A DNA stretch of 22,185 bases from an uncultured Jannaschia sp. (GTDB lineage Bacteria > Pseudomonadota > Alphaproteobacteria > Rhodobacterales > Rhodobacteraceae), in the NCBI GenBank assembly GCA_937916365.1, contig CALFSY010000137.1:1-22185 (forward strand), read 5' to 3'. Shown here piece after piece: positions 7,235 to 15,774 of the stretch (positions within the stretch are counted from its first letter, which is position 1; the number at the start of each line of letters is the position of its first letter). The notes below the pieces were generated by a model, which searched no databases, had not been told where the DNA came from, and was given only the letters and a program-made list of their open reading frames with translations. Made by a program: the position numbers and the translations under genes.

Positions 7235-8307
7235 ATGTGATGCCGCAGACGTCGCCACCAATACCCAACGTCGCCCTGGCCCATGCCCCCGCCGACCATC
7301 CAAAGGTGCAGTTCGGCAAAATCGGGGTGCTTTTGGCAAACCTAGGCACACCGGATCATTATAGCTATTGGCCAATGCGGCGATATTTGAACGAATTTTT
7401 ATCCGATCGGCGCGTCATTGATTACAGCCCTTGGATATGGCAGCCGCTGTTGCAAACGATCATCTTAACAAAACGCCCCTTCTCATCCGGTGCGGCTTAC
7501 AAATCCATCTGGAATGAGGATCAAAACGAAAGCCCCTTGATGACCATCACCAAGGCGCAAATGGCGAAAATAAAAGCATTGCTGCAAAAACGTTTCGGTG
7601 ACGCGGTTGTGGTGGATTTTTGCATGCGATACGGCAACCCATCGACCAAGTCCAAGGTCGATGCCTTGGTGGAACAGGGGTGTGATAAAATTTTATTTTT
7701 CCCGCTTTATCCGCAATATGCCGGCGCGACCTCGGCCACCGCGTGCGATCAATTTTTCCGCGCGTTGGAACATATTAAATGGCAACCCGTGGTGCGCACC
7801 GTGGCACCCTATTATGATCGCCCGCTTTATATCGCGGCATTGGCGCAATCGGTCGAACGCGCCTACGCAGGGTTAGGCGATAGGCCGGATATTTTGGTGG
7901 CCTCTTACCATGGCCTGCCTCGGCGATATTTAATGGAAGGCGACCCCTATCATTGCCAATGCCATAAAACCACGCGCCTGTTAAAAGAAAAACTAGGCTG
8001 GCCTGACACCGATATTGTTACAACATTCCAAAGTCGTTTTGGACCAGAGGAATGGTTAAAACCATACACAGTGGATGAGGTTGCGCGCCTGGCCGAAACC
8101 GGCAAAACCAAAATCGCGGTGATCGCGCCCGCCTTTTCCGCCGATTGCATCGAAACATTAGAAGAAATCAACGAAGAAATCCGCGAAAGTTTTGAAGAGG
8201 CCGGCGGCACACACTTTACCTATATCCCTTGCTTGAATGACGATGACGCCCACGTGGCCGCATTGACCCGGGTGATTGAGGATAATTTGACGGGATGGGT
8301 TGCCTGA
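7231..8307 (+). CDS. hemH: Ferrochelatase
   Basis: Ferrochelatase inserts Fe(II) into protoporphyrin IX, the last step of heme synthesis. The 358-residue protein is complete. It has the N-terminal GVLLANLGTPD, the MRYGNPS segment, FFPLYPQYAGATSAT, VASYHGLPRRY with His227 as the metal-site histidine, and APAFSADCIETLEEINEEI with the conserved acidic residue near 307. The hydrophilic 28-residue N-terminal extension before KIGVLL is poorly conserved in general. The ATG at 7231 overlaps the stop of the methyltransferase-like gene by four bases, so co-expression is likely. The stop is 21 bp from the convergent smc stop, with no terminator between them. Confidence 0.97.
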   Translation: MNVMPQTSPPIPNVALAHAPADHPKVQFGKIGVLLANLGTPDHYSYWPMRRYLNEFLSDRRVIDYSPWIWQPLLQTIILTKRPFSSGAAYKSIWNEDQNESPLMTITKAQMAKIKALLQKRFGDAVVVDFCMRYGNPSTKSKVDALVEQGCDKILFFPLYPQYAGATSATACDQFFRALEHIKWQPVVRTVAPYYDRPLYIAALAQSVERAYAGLGDRPDILVASYHGLPRRYLMEGDPYHCQCHKTTRLLKEKLGWPDTDIVTTFQSRFGPEEWLKPYTVDEVARLAETGKTKIAVIAPAFSADCIETLEEINEEIRESFEEAGGTHFTYIPCLNDDDAHVAALTRVIEDNLTGWVA

Positions 8308-8328
8308 TCACCAAATGGGTTTAGCCGC

Positions 8329-11300
8329 CTAGGCCACCATTTTTTCTGCTTTGATCAGGTCAACACCCACCAACTGGCTGACGCCTTGTTCGGCCATTGT
8401 CACGCCAAACAACCGATCCATGCGCGCCATGGTTATGGCGTGATGCGTGATAATTAAAAATCGCGTTGCGGTTTTGCGTGTCATTTCATCCAACAGGTCG
8501 CAAAACCGCCCCACATTTGCATCATCCAGCGGGGCGTCGACCTCATCCAACACACAAATCGGGGCGGGGTTGACCAAAAATACCGCGAAAATCAATGCCA
8601 GCGCCGTTAACGTCTGTTCCCCGCCCGACAGAAGCGATAGCGTGGACAGCTTTTTGCCCGGCGGTTGGCACAAAATTTCTAACCCAGCCTCCAACGGATC
8701 GTCGGATTCAACCAAAAACAATCGCGCCTCACCCCCCCCGAACAGATGAGTGAAAAGTGCGGCAAAGTGATCGTTGACCGCATCAAACGCGGTCAACAAT
8801 CGTGCGCGGCCTTGTTTGTTAAGGGCTGTGATGCTGGTGCGCAGTTTGGCGATCGCAGTTTCTAAATCGGTTTTTTCCGCGCTCAAAGTGTCGTGTTCGG
8901 TTTGTAGGTCGCGCGCGTCGTCTTCGGCACGTAAATTGACCGCGCCCAAGGCGTCGCGGCGACGGTGCAGGCGGGCAAGGTCTGCCTCAACTATATCAAT
9001 TTGGGGCAAGGGGGTGGGCAAATCGCCCAACGCATCGCGTAAGGCCTGGGGGGTTACCATGCGCCGATCTTCTGCAATACGCGCCACGGCGGCGGTCACG
9101 CCCGCGGCGGCGGCATCGCGGTGTGCCTCGGCGGCGGCGCGGTTTTCACGCGCGGTTGAGGCTGCGCGTTCCGCATTGCGTTCGGTTGATAGGGCATCTT
9201 TGTGGGTGCTTTCGGCGGCGGCCAGCGCATCGTTGGCGGCGGTGAGGCGTGCCTCGGCCTCTTTGATTTTGGTTTGTAATCCGCCTGTTTGGGTCAAAAT
9301 CTGTTCTGGTTGTGCCTCTGCCTTCTGTAGGGCGGCATCGGTTTCGGTGCGGCGTGTTTTCAATTCTTCGCTGCGCTGCGTTGCTTGGGCCAAACGCTCG
9401 GCCCAGGCCTGTGTTTCCAGACCAATGTCTTGAAGCCTGGTATGCCGGCGTTCGGCCTGCCGCATCAGATCGTCACGTGTGGCGCGATGGCCCATCAACG
9501 CTGTGCGGGCGGCCTCGACCTTTTCCCGCAGTGTGGCCAGGTTTTGGCGCGCGGCGGTCAGATCGCCCAAATCCTCTGACGCTGCTGTGGCGTGAGTCAG
9601 GTCTTTTTCAGCGGTGTCGCGGTTTTGGGCATGTGTTTGTGCAGCGTCTTGCAGCACGGTCAACTGCCCTTGCAGGCGCGTGCGTTCGGCCTCGGTTTTT
9701 GATAGGGTGCGCTGTGCCGTGGCCAGGCGCACATCGGCGTTGCGGCGGGCGGTGCGTGCGGCATCTAGGGTTTGTGTGACATGGGCCAGGTGTGCGGCGG
9801 TGTCTTTGTGGTGGGCCTGCGCCTTTTCTGCGGCGGCGCGGGCGGTTTCGCGTTCCGCGTTCAAATCAGCCAACCGATTCATGTGTTCCAAGTGCCGTGT
9901 CGCGGACGATACGGCATCGTGTGCGGCGATGGAAAATCCATCCCACCGCCACATATGGCCCTCAACACTGACCAAACGTTGACCGGGGCGCAATGATGCT
10001 TGCATTTCGGCGCCTTTATCGTTGGGCACCAGCCCCACGTGCGCCAGGCGCCGCGCCAGCATCGCAGTCGCACGGACAACGGACGCAATGGGCCGTGCGC
10101 CATGTGGCAATGGGGCCGCGGCATCGTAATTGGGTAAATCTGTCCATCCTGTTGCACCGGGCGTTTCGGCGCGCCCAGATAACAAATCATCGGTCAAGGC
10201 GGCGCCCAACGCCGCCTCGAACCCTTTATCGACCGATATATCATCGACCATTTGCCCTGCGGTCCCGCGTGTGTGATCCAACATGTGCGATAGGGTTTGA
10301 ACCTCGGCTGCCAATGTTGTGGCGCGCGCCTCAACCTCGGTGCGGTGCGCGCGGGCGCTGGCTTCGGCGGTTTGGGCGCGTGTTTGAGTGGTGTGCAGGT
10401 CGGCCACGGCGGCCTCGGCCTTGGTTACGCAATCGGTGGCATTTTGCGCGGCCTGAACCGCCAAGGTGTGTTCATGGTCAAGCGCTGTTAGATCATCCTG
10501 CAGGGTGGTGGCCGTGCGATGGGCGGTGTGGTGCGCCGTATTGTGCCGTGCGATGGCGGCCTGTGCCTCGGCGATATGGCGTTCGGCGGTTTGATGCTGT
10601 GCGGCCAAATGCGCGGCGTCCTCTGTCGCTTTTGACAGATCGGCTTCGCAGTGTTGTAGGATATGATCCGCCGCCTCTGCCTGGGTTGTGGCATCGACTA
10701 TCGTGGCCTCTTGCGTGCCTTGGGCCTGGTGCAGCGCGTTTTGTTCCGCTTGTAGGCGCGCCATCGCCTGTTCCGCATCAGAGCGGAGCGCGATTTCACG
10801 GGCCTGGTCATGGTGCAACTGTTCGGCCCGATTCTGCAATGTTATAACGGCGTCTTTGGCGCGCTTTGCCTCTGCCTCCAGTGTGGCGTGTTCTACAGTC
10901 AATCGTTGAACAATCGCACCGGCTATCGCGGCGTCTTCGCGCAAGGGGCGCACGGCGGCCTCGGCCTTTTCACGCGCGGCGGCGGCTTGGCGCACGGCGA
11001 CCTCGGCCTGCGCTGCATCTTGCAAACGATTGCGCAGCACGTCTTCGGCCTCAAGATGGGCGGTCTGTGCGTTGCGCCAGCGCAGGTAAAGCATCATCAT
11101 TTCGGCATGGCGTAACGCGACACCGATTTCGCGGTATCGGGCCGCCTGTTTTGCCTGCCGTGTTAGGGTTATTAATTGATTGGTTAGCCCCTCTAAAATA
11201 TCGTCCACACGCGCAAGATTGGTTTCAGCGGCATTCAGTTTTAATTCTGCCTCATGGCGGCGTTGATAGAGGCCGGAAATGCCCGCCGCTTCGTCTAATA

Positions 11301-11787
11301 TGCGTCGCCGCGCCCGGGGGCGGGCATTGATGAGTTCGGTGATTTGTCCCTGTTGCACCAAAGCGGGCGATTGTGCCCCGGTTGAAGCATCGGCAAACAA
11401 CATTTGCACATCGCGGGCGCGCACATCTTTGCCGTTTAATTTATAGGCCGATCCAGCATCACGTGTGATGCGTCGCGTGATGTCGATATGGTCGGCGATA
11501 TTAAATTCTGCCGGCGCCAAACGTTCCGAATTGTCGATGTGTAAAACAACCTCGGCAAAATTGCGCGCGCCCCGCGTGGCCGCGCCGCCAAAAATAACAT
11601 CCTCCATCCCGCCGCTACGCATGGCGGTTGGCCGATTTTCGCCCATCACCCATCGCAGCGCCTCTAACAGGTTGGATTTTCCGCATCCATTGGGCCCTAC
11701 CACACCGGTCAACCCGTCCTGTATGGACAGGTCTGTGGGATCAACGAAACTTTTGAATCCATTTAACCTAAGTTTTGTAAGGCGCAC
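8329..11787 (-). CDS. smc: Chromosome segregation protein SMC
   Basis: The ATPase of the Smc-ScpAB condensin that organises and separates the chromosome. With the GTG at 11787 the protein has 1152 residues, normal for this order, and starts MRLTKLRLNGFKSFVDPT. The head has Walker A GPNGCGKS at residues 31-38. Two long coiled coils rich in Ala, Glu, Gln and Arg flank a hinge at about 515-660 (around DKGFEAALGAALTDDLL). The C-terminal head has the signature LSLLSGGEQTLTALALI near 1054 and Walker B ICVLDEVDAPLDDANV near 1082. The frame stays open upstream to 11928, but that 47-residue extension overlaps the likely promoter and is not family-like. No strong ribosome-binding site precedes the GTG. 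No ScpA or ScpB gene is in the window. Confidence 0.96.
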   Translation of the reverse strand: MRLTKLRLNGFKSFVDPTDLSIQDGLTGVVGPNGCGKSNLLEALRWVMGENRPTAMRSGGMEDVIFGGAATRGARNFAEVVLHIDNSERLAPAEFNIADHIDITRRITRDAGSAYKLNGKDVRARDVQMLFADASTGAQSPALVQQGQITELINARPRARRRILDEAAGISGLYQRRHEAELKLNAAETNLARVDDILEGLTNQLITLTRQAKQAARYREIGVALRHAEMMMLYLRWRNAQTAHLEAEDVLRNRLQDAAQAEVAVRQAAAAREKAEAAVRPLREDAAIAGAIVQRLTVEHATLEAEAKRAKDAVITLQNRAEQLHHDQAREIALRSDAEQAMARLQAEQNALHQAQGTQEATIVDATTQAEAADHILQHCEADLSKATEDAAHLAAQHQTAERHIAEAQAAIARHNTAHHTAHRTATTLQDDLTALDHEHTLAVQAAQNATDCVTKAEAAVADLHTTQTRAQTAEASARAHRTEVEARATTLAAEVQTLSHMLDHTRGTAGQMVDDISVDKGFEAALGAALTDDLLSGRAETPGATGWTDLPNYDAAAPLPHGARPIASVVRATAMLARRLAHVGLVPNDKGAEMQASLRPGQRLVSVEGHMWRWDGFSIAAHDAVSSATRHLEHMNRLADLNAERETARAAAEKAQAHHKDTAAHLAHVTQTLDAARTARRNADVRLATAQRTLSKTEAERTRLQGQLTVLQDAAQTHAQNRDTAEKDLTHATAASEDLGDLTAARQNLATLREKVEAARTALMGHRATRDDLMRQAERRHTRLQDIGLETQAWAERLAQATQRSEELKTRRTETDAALQKAEAQPEQILTQTGGLQTKIKEAEARLTAANDALAAAESTHKDALSTERNAERAASTARENRAAAEAHRDAAAAGVTAAVARIAEDRRMVTPQALRDALGDLPTPLPQIDIVEADLARLHRRRDALGAVNLRAEDDARDLQTEHDTLSAEKTDLETAIAKLRTSITALNKQGRARLLTAFDAVNDHFAALFTHLFGGGEARLFLVESDDPLEAGLEILCQPPGKKLSTLSLLSGGEQTLTALALIFAVFLVNPAPICVLDEVDAPLDDANVGRFCDLLDEMTRKTATRFLIITHHAITMARMDRLFGVTMAEQGVSQLVGVDLIKAEKMVA

Positions 11788-11820
11788 GCAGCAGATACTT
11801 TCGATAGTGTATGAAACTAT

Positions 11821-11850
11821 ATATTGCGGTTTGATGCAATCAAACGTCAA
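11821..11850 (-). promoter_or_regulatory. Candidate smc promoter with internal palindrome
   Basis: On the minus strand TTGACG (11845-11850) and CAATAT (11821-11826) are 18 bp apart, and the predicted transcription start falls about 27 nt before the smc GTG. Between the hexamers lies a perfect inverted repeat GTTTGAT-TGC-ATCAAAC (minus reading, 11829-11845), a plausible operator position. The -10 match is moderate, and an alternative TATAGT lies at a poor distance (23 bp). Confidence 0.4.
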
Positions 11851-11974
11851 TGCCAACATGCACCTTAAGGGGAAATTTTGAAAATTATCCCCAAGATATT
11901 TGGGCACCGGATTCTCCAATCCCGACAATGGATTAAAGGATTATGGCCCATAAACACCACTGCGCACTTGCCCG

Positions 11975-12003
11975 TTGAGATTGCGCTGCATTTATGATAT
12001 AAG
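11975..12003 (+). promoter_or_regulatory. sigma70-like promoter of the rsfS operon
   Basis: TTGAGA (11975-11980) and TATAAG (11998-12003) are separated by exactly 17 bp. The predicted start near 12010 leaves a leader of about 73 nt before rsfS. It is the only good promoter seen ahead of the six tightly packed genes rsfS to rppH, in a 295-bp region divergent from smc. Confidence 0.55.
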
Positions 12004-12019
12004 GGCTTTGATACTTGGC

Positions 12020-12054
12020 CCATGGTACCACCATGGCGCATTGTTATAAACAAT
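12020..12054 (+). promoter_or_regulatory. Tandem small hairpins in the rsfS leader
   Basis: Two perfect inverted repeats lie 3 nt apart in the transcribed leader: CCATGGT-ACC-ACCATGG (12020-12036) and ATTGTT-ATA-AACAAT (12040-12054). Neither is followed by a T tract, so they are not intrinsic terminators. They end 14 nt before the G-rich ribosome-binding site. They may stabilise the operon mRNA or bind a regulator. Only the symmetry is directly seen. Confidence 0.45.
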
Positions 12055-12067
12055 CCAAAGCCCAAAA

Positions 12068-12085
12068 GGGGAGGATACGAACCTG
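12068..12085 (+). promoter_or_regulatory. Strong ribosome-binding site placed before a CTG codon
   Basis: GGGGAGG (12068-12074) is a near-perfect Shine-Dalgarno sequence. Eight nucleotides later comes CTG (12083-12085) in the rsfS frame. The first ordinary start codon in that frame, GTG at 12113, has no ribosome-binding site. The ATG at 12099 is out of frame. This element decides the start chosen for rsfS. Confidence 0.55.
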
Positions 12086-12496
12086 ACCGGATCGGCCCAT
12101 GCAGCGGCCAAGGTGGCCGCAAACCATGCGCATCGCGCATCCCCCACCGCACCACCGCCCAACAGTGCCACACTGATTGCGGCAATTATCAATTCCCTTG
12201 AAAACGATAAGGCCGAGGATATTGCGCAGATTGATCTGCGCGGGAAATCCACGATCGCCGACGCCATGATCATCGCCTCGGGCCGATCCACGCGCCAGGT
12301 TGTTGCGTTATCGGATCATTTGGTTGAGCGATTGAAGCAAGATCATAACATTCGCTGCAAGGTCGAAGGTAAAGACACCGGCGATTGGGTTTTGATCGAC
12401 GCCGGGGATGTCATCGTTCATGTGTTCAGGCCCGAGGTGCGCGCGTTCTATCAGCTTGAAAAAATGTGGATGCCCGCCGCCGCACTGTCGCAATAA
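12083..12496 (+). CDS. rsfS: Ribosome silencing factor RsfS (CTG start proposed)
   Basis: RsfS binds L14 on the 50S subunit and blocks joining with the 30S, lowering translation in starvation. The conserved DUF143 core is complete: LENDKAEDIAQIDLRGKS, then DAMIIASGRSTRQVVALSDH, DTGDWVLIDAGDVIVHVF and RAFYQLEKMW. The start proposed here is CTG at 12083 because of the Shine-Dalgarno eight bases upstream, giving a 137-residue protein starting MTGSAHAAAK. GTG at 12113 would give 127 residues with the same core. The extra N-terminus is low in complexity (Ala, His, Pro). The gene opens a dense run in which rlmH begins almost at once after its stop. RsfS next to RlmH is a widespread pairing. Confidence 0.92.
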   Translation: MTGSAHAAAKVAANHAHRASPTAPPPNSATLIAAIINSLENDKAEDIAQIDLRGKSTIADAMIIASGRSTRQVVALSDHLVERLKQDHNIRCKVEGKDTGDWVLIDAGDVIVHVFRPEVRAFYQLEKMWMPAAALSQ

Positions 12497-12498
12497 CA

Positions 12499-12975
12499 GT
12501 GGGGTTGCGCATTCACGTGTGTGCGGTGGGCCGTCTACGCGGCACACCCGAAGCTGCGCTTGTGAACGATTACCTTGGTCGATTTGCCCGCGTTGGGCGG
12601 TCTATCGGTTTGACCTTAGGCGATGTGCACGAGGTTGAGGATCGCCTGCGGAGCAGCCCAACACAACAGGCCGCGCTGCTGCGTAAATCAATCCCCGCAA
12701 AGGCGATTTTGTGGGCGATGGATGAACGTGGGCAAACCCTATCGTCATCTGATTTTGCCAAAACACTTGCCCACGAACGCGATCAGGGCACCGCAAATGT
12801 TGCCATTGCCATCGGTGGGGCGGATGGTTTGGATCCGGCGTTTCGAGCCGAGGCACACCTGGTGCTTTCTTTTGGCCCAATGGTTTGGCCCCATATGTTG
12901 GCGCGTGCGATGCTTAGCGAACAACTGTATCGTGCGGCCACCATACTTGCCGGCGGACCATATCATCGTGCATGA
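12499..12975 (+). CDS. rlmH: 23S rRNA (pseudouridine1915-N3)-methyltransferase RlmH
   Basis: RlmH is a SPOUT-class methyltransferase that modifies pseudouridine 1915 in helix 69 of 23S rRNA on assembled 70S ribosomes. The protein has about 158 residues. RIHVCAVGRLRGTPEAALV is the usual N-terminus. AILWAMDERGQTLSSSDFA and VAIAIGGADGLDP form the SAM-binding trefoil knot. The ending LSEQLYRAATILAGGPYHR is the conserved C-terminus that contacts RNA. The start is GTG at 12499 or TTG at 12505; the upstream ATG at 12466 overlaps rsfS by 31 bases and adds non-family residues. Both GTG and TTG are 3-9 nt from the rsfS stop with no ribosome-binding site, so translation is probably coupled to rsfS. Confidence 0.95.
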   Translation: MGLRIHVCAVGRLRGTPEAALVNDYLGRFARVGRSIGLTLGDVHEVEDRLRSSPTQQAALLRKSIPAKAILWAMDERGQTLSSSDFAKTLAHERDQGTANVAIAIGGADGLDPAFRAEAHLVLSFGPMVWPHMLARAMLSEQLYRAATILAGGPYHRA

Positions 12976-13067
12976 ATGACCACTCCTCCGGTTTAGGTTG
13001 TTTGCCACCTTGCGCTGTGCAAGCAGGGGGCCTAGGTTTTTGATCAGAGGATTTTTTAAGGCCCGAT

Positions 13068-14603
13068 ATGCCCAACCCATCCGAAACCGGCGCGATGCGT
13101 CCTGTTGTTTTGTGCATTCTTGATGGGTGGGGCCTGGCCCCGCCGGGGCATGATAATGCCCCTTACCTGGCCCATACCCCAAATTTTGATAGGCTTTGGG
13201 CCACATGTCCGCACGCAACACTTATCACCCATGGGCGCGATGCGGGCTTGCCCGACGGCCAAATGGGCAATTCCGAGGTCGGCCATACCAACATCGGGGC
13301 AGGCCGTGTTGTGGCAATGGATTTAGGGCAAATTGATCTAGCGATTGCGGATAAATCGTTTTTTGACAATGCTGCAATCCTTGATTTTATTGCCACGCTT
13401 AAGGCCAGCGGCGGCACCGCACATCTGATTGGTGTGGCCTCAAACGGGGGGGTGCATGGCCATTTGAACCACATCATTGCCGCTGCAGGGATGGTAGCGG
13501 GCGCAGGGGTGCCTGTTGTTGTTCACGTCATCACCGATGGTCGTGATGTGGCGCCGACCTCCGCCGCCGATTTTGTCGCGACTTTGTGTGAACGATTGCC
13601 GGTGGGGGCGCGGGTTGGCACCGTGATCGGGCGTTATTACGCCATGGATCGCGACAACCGGTGGGATCGTATCGAAATTGCCTATCGCGCCATCATGGAT
13701 GGGCAGGGTTTGCCCGCCCAAACACCGCAGGCCGCCGTCAAAGCCGCGTATGACACAGGGGTCACGGATGAATTTTTCCCCGCTTATGGTATGGCCGATT
13801 ATGCGGGCGTGAAGGATGGCGATGGGGTTTTCTGCCTAAACTTCCGTGCCGATCGCGCGCGACAGATTCTAAAGGCCATCGGAGCGCCGCATTTTACCGA
13901 ATTTGATGTGGCCCACCGCCCCACGTTGGCCGCAATGTTGGGCATGGTGGATTATTCGACGGATCACGATGCCTTTATGACCGCAGCCTTTCCAAAACGG
14001 CGTATTGAAAATGGCCTAGGTGCCTGGGTCGCGGGCCATGGGTTGCGGCAATTTCGCGTGGCAGAAACGGAAAAATACCCCCACGTTACATTTTTTTTCA
14101 ATGGCGGCACAGAAATGCCCGATGTTGGCGAAGACCGCCATATGCCCGCTTCGCCAAAGGTGGCGACCTATGATTTGGCCCCGGCTATGGCCGCCGATGC
14201 CGTTACCGACCATGCCGTTGCCGCCATCGCGGCAGGGTATGATTTGATTGTGATGAATTATGCAAACCCCGATATGGTGGGGCATACGGGTGATTTACAG
14301 GCCGCCATCGCGGCGTGTGAGGCCGTGGATCACGGGCTTGGCCGGGTTATTGATGCGGTTCAAACGGGCGGTGGGGCCATGATTGTAACCGCCGATCATG
14401 GAAATTGCGAAACCATGATTGACCCTGAAACGGGCGGGCCGCACACCGCCCATACCTTAAACCCCGTGCCGGTGATTTTCGTGAACGGACCCGATAACGC
14501 GGTTCTGCGCGACGGGCGGTTGGCCGATGTTGCACCAACGGTGTTGGGGTTAATGGGGCTGTCCCCTCCACCGGATATGACAGGGCGGTCTTTGATCCGA
14601 TGA
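13068..14603 (+). CDS. gpmI: 2,3-bisphosphoglycerate-independent phosphoglycerate mutase
   Basis: GpmI interconverts 3- and 2-phosphoglycerate in glycolysis and gluconeogenesis using two metal ions (Mn) and a phosphoserine intermediate. The 511-residue length is normal. VVLCILDGWGL supplies the first metal-binding Asp (Asp19). GQMGNSEVGHTNIGAGRVV contains the nucleophile Ser69. HVITDGRDVAPTSA, GRYYAMDRDNRWDR and LNFRADRARQI are substrate-binding segments. ENPxM-type metal motifs appear as NYANPDMVGHTGD, and TADHGNCETM (about 441-450) gives the distal Asp/His ligands. ATG 13068 has a weak AAGG 6 nt upstream; ATG at 13095 is an alternative that removes nine residues. It sits 92 bp after rlmH, the longest spacer in this run, and overlaps the next gene by ATGA. 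Confidence 0.97.
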   Translation: MPNPSETGAMRPVVLCILDGWGLAPPGHDNAPYLAHTPNFDRLWATCPHATLITHGRDAGLPDGQMGNSEVGHTNIGAGRVVAMDLGQIDLAIADKSFFDNAAILDFIATLKASGGTAHLIGVASNGGVHGHLNHIIAAAGMVAGAGVPVVVHVITDGRDVAPTSAADFVATLCERLPVGARVGTVIGRYYAMDRDNRWDRIEIAYRAIMDGQGLPAQTPQAAVKAAYDTGVTDEFFPAYGMADYAGVKDGDGVFCLNFRADRARQILKAIGAPHFTEFDVAHRPTLAAMLGMVDYSTDHDAFMTAAFPKRRIENGLGAWVAGHGLRQFRVAETEKYPHVTFFFNGGTEMPDVGEDRHMPASPKVATYDLAPAMAADAVTDHAVAAIAAGYDLIVMNYANPDMVGHTGDLQAAIAACEAVDHGLGRVIDAVQTGGGAMIVTADHGNCETMIDPETGGPHTAHTLNPVPVIFVNGPDNAVLRDGRLADVAPTVLGLMGLSPPPDMTGRSLIR

Positions 14604-15733
14604 TGCGGGGGGTGTGCGCATGGGTCTTATCGGTGGGGTTGTGGTTTGGCCCACCTGTTGCGGCCGACACTGCCGCCGTTGAACCTATCGCGCGGGCCGC
14701 CGAACTGTTGGAACAGGCCGGTTTAACGTTGATGGAGGCCGACACCACCCAAGACCGAATTGCCGCGTTGACCCGCGCCGTGCGCGCGTATGAGGCCGGC
14801 CTTTCCGCGCTGCGCGATGGCGCACGTCAGGCGGCCTTGCGCGAACAGATTATTCTGACGTTGTTTGAAACCGAACGCACACGTTTGGCCCGCCTATTGG
14901 GGGCAATGCAAACCATTCAAACAAATCAAAGTCCGCTGATCCTGCTTCATCCGCACGGGCCGCTTGGGGCCGCCCAAGCCGGCATGGTTGTGGGGGATAT
15001 AACACCAGCCATCGCGCAAGAGGCATTGATGCTTCAAGCACAGCTTGAGGATCTGAACGCCATGCGCGATTTGCAGGTGCAGGCGTTGGAGGAGCTGTCC
15101 ACCGCATTGATTGCGGCACAAAACGCGCGCCTTGCGCTAAGCCAGGCTATCGCAGATCGCGTAACCCCGCCCGAACGTTTTACGTTTGATCAAAATACGT
15201 TGCGCGAATTGGTTGAAAATGCCGCCTCGCTTGATAATGTGGCAACGGAATTGGCGGCAACATCGCCGGTGGAATTGGGGGCATTGCCATCGTTTGAAGC
15301 GGCGGCGGGCAATCTACAAATGCCGGTGCTGGGCACAATACTGCGGCGGTTTAACGACACCGATGCTGCGGGTATTCGGCGCCCTGGGGTTGTAATTGCC
15401 ACACCGCCCGCGGCGTTGGTTACCGCACCGTGGCCCGCATTTGTTCGGTATGCGGGGCCGTTGTTGGACCATGGCAATGTTATTATCCTAGAACCTGATG
15501 ACCGATATTTGATCGTTTTGACAGGATTGGGCGATCTTTACGTGACCGCCGGACAGTTGGTTGCGGCCGATGCACCCATCGCGTTGATGCCTGGCACAGT
15601 GGGGGCCCGCGAAGAATTGATCGTATCCCCCGCACAAGGGTCTGGTGCGGCGGGGATAGAAACGCTTTATCTAGAATTGCGGCAAGACAGCCGCCCCATT
15701 GATCCGGAATCCTGGTTTGCCTTGCGCCAATGA
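14600..15733 (+). CDS. EnvC-like murein hydrolase activator, degenerate LytM/M23
   Basis: A 377-residue exported protein. A signal peptide is visible (MMRGVCAWVLSVGLWFGPPV followed by AAD). A long Ala/Leu/Glu/Gln-rich region (about 25-220) is likely coiled coil. The C-terminal third (about 245-370) resembles the LytM fold: PVLGTILRRFNDTDAAGIRR, PGVVIATPPAALVTAPW, DHGNVIILEPDDRYLIVLTG, then VTAGQLVAADAPI. The zinc ligands of active M23 peptidases are absent: where HxxxD and HxH would be expected there is RPGVVI and YLIVLTGL. Thus it should be a non-catalytic activator of amidases, as EnvC is. Context fits: the start overlaps the gpmI stop, and the CtpA-type protease gene follows, a pair common in alphaproteobacteria. 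Confidence 0.88.
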   Translation: MMRGVCAWVLSVGLWFGPPVAADTAAVEPIARAAELLEQAGLTLMEADTTQDRIAALTRAVRAYEAGLSALRDGARQAALREQIILTLFETERTRLARLLGAMQTIQTNQSPLILLHPHGPLGAAQAGMVVGDITPAIAQEALMLQAQLEDLNAMRDLQVQALEELSTALIAAQNARLALSQAIADRVTPPERFTFDQNTLRELVENAASLDNVATELAATSPVELGALPSFEAAAGNLQMPVLGTILRRFNDTDAAGIRRPGVVIATPPAALVTAPWPAFVRYAGPLLDHGNVIILEPDDRYLIVLTGLGDLYVTAGQLVAADAPIALMPGTVGAREELIVSPAQGSGAAGIETLYLELRQDSRPIDPESWFALRQ

Positions 15734-15774
15734 CGCCATCTTGCCAGATAGGGATATAAGACGCAGAGAACGAC

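Noticed and set aside
9993..10847. 284-codon plus-strand open frame opposite smc
   Set aside because: It is antisense to the coiled-coil region of smc. Its residues are mostly Arg, Pro, Ala and His, as expected from the complement of a repetitive coding sequence, and no family is seen.
11829..11845. FNR/Anr-like site (TTGAT...ATCAA) near smc
   Set aside because: The half-sites match but the spacer is 3 nt, while FNR sites need 4. It is treated as an unidentified palindrome.
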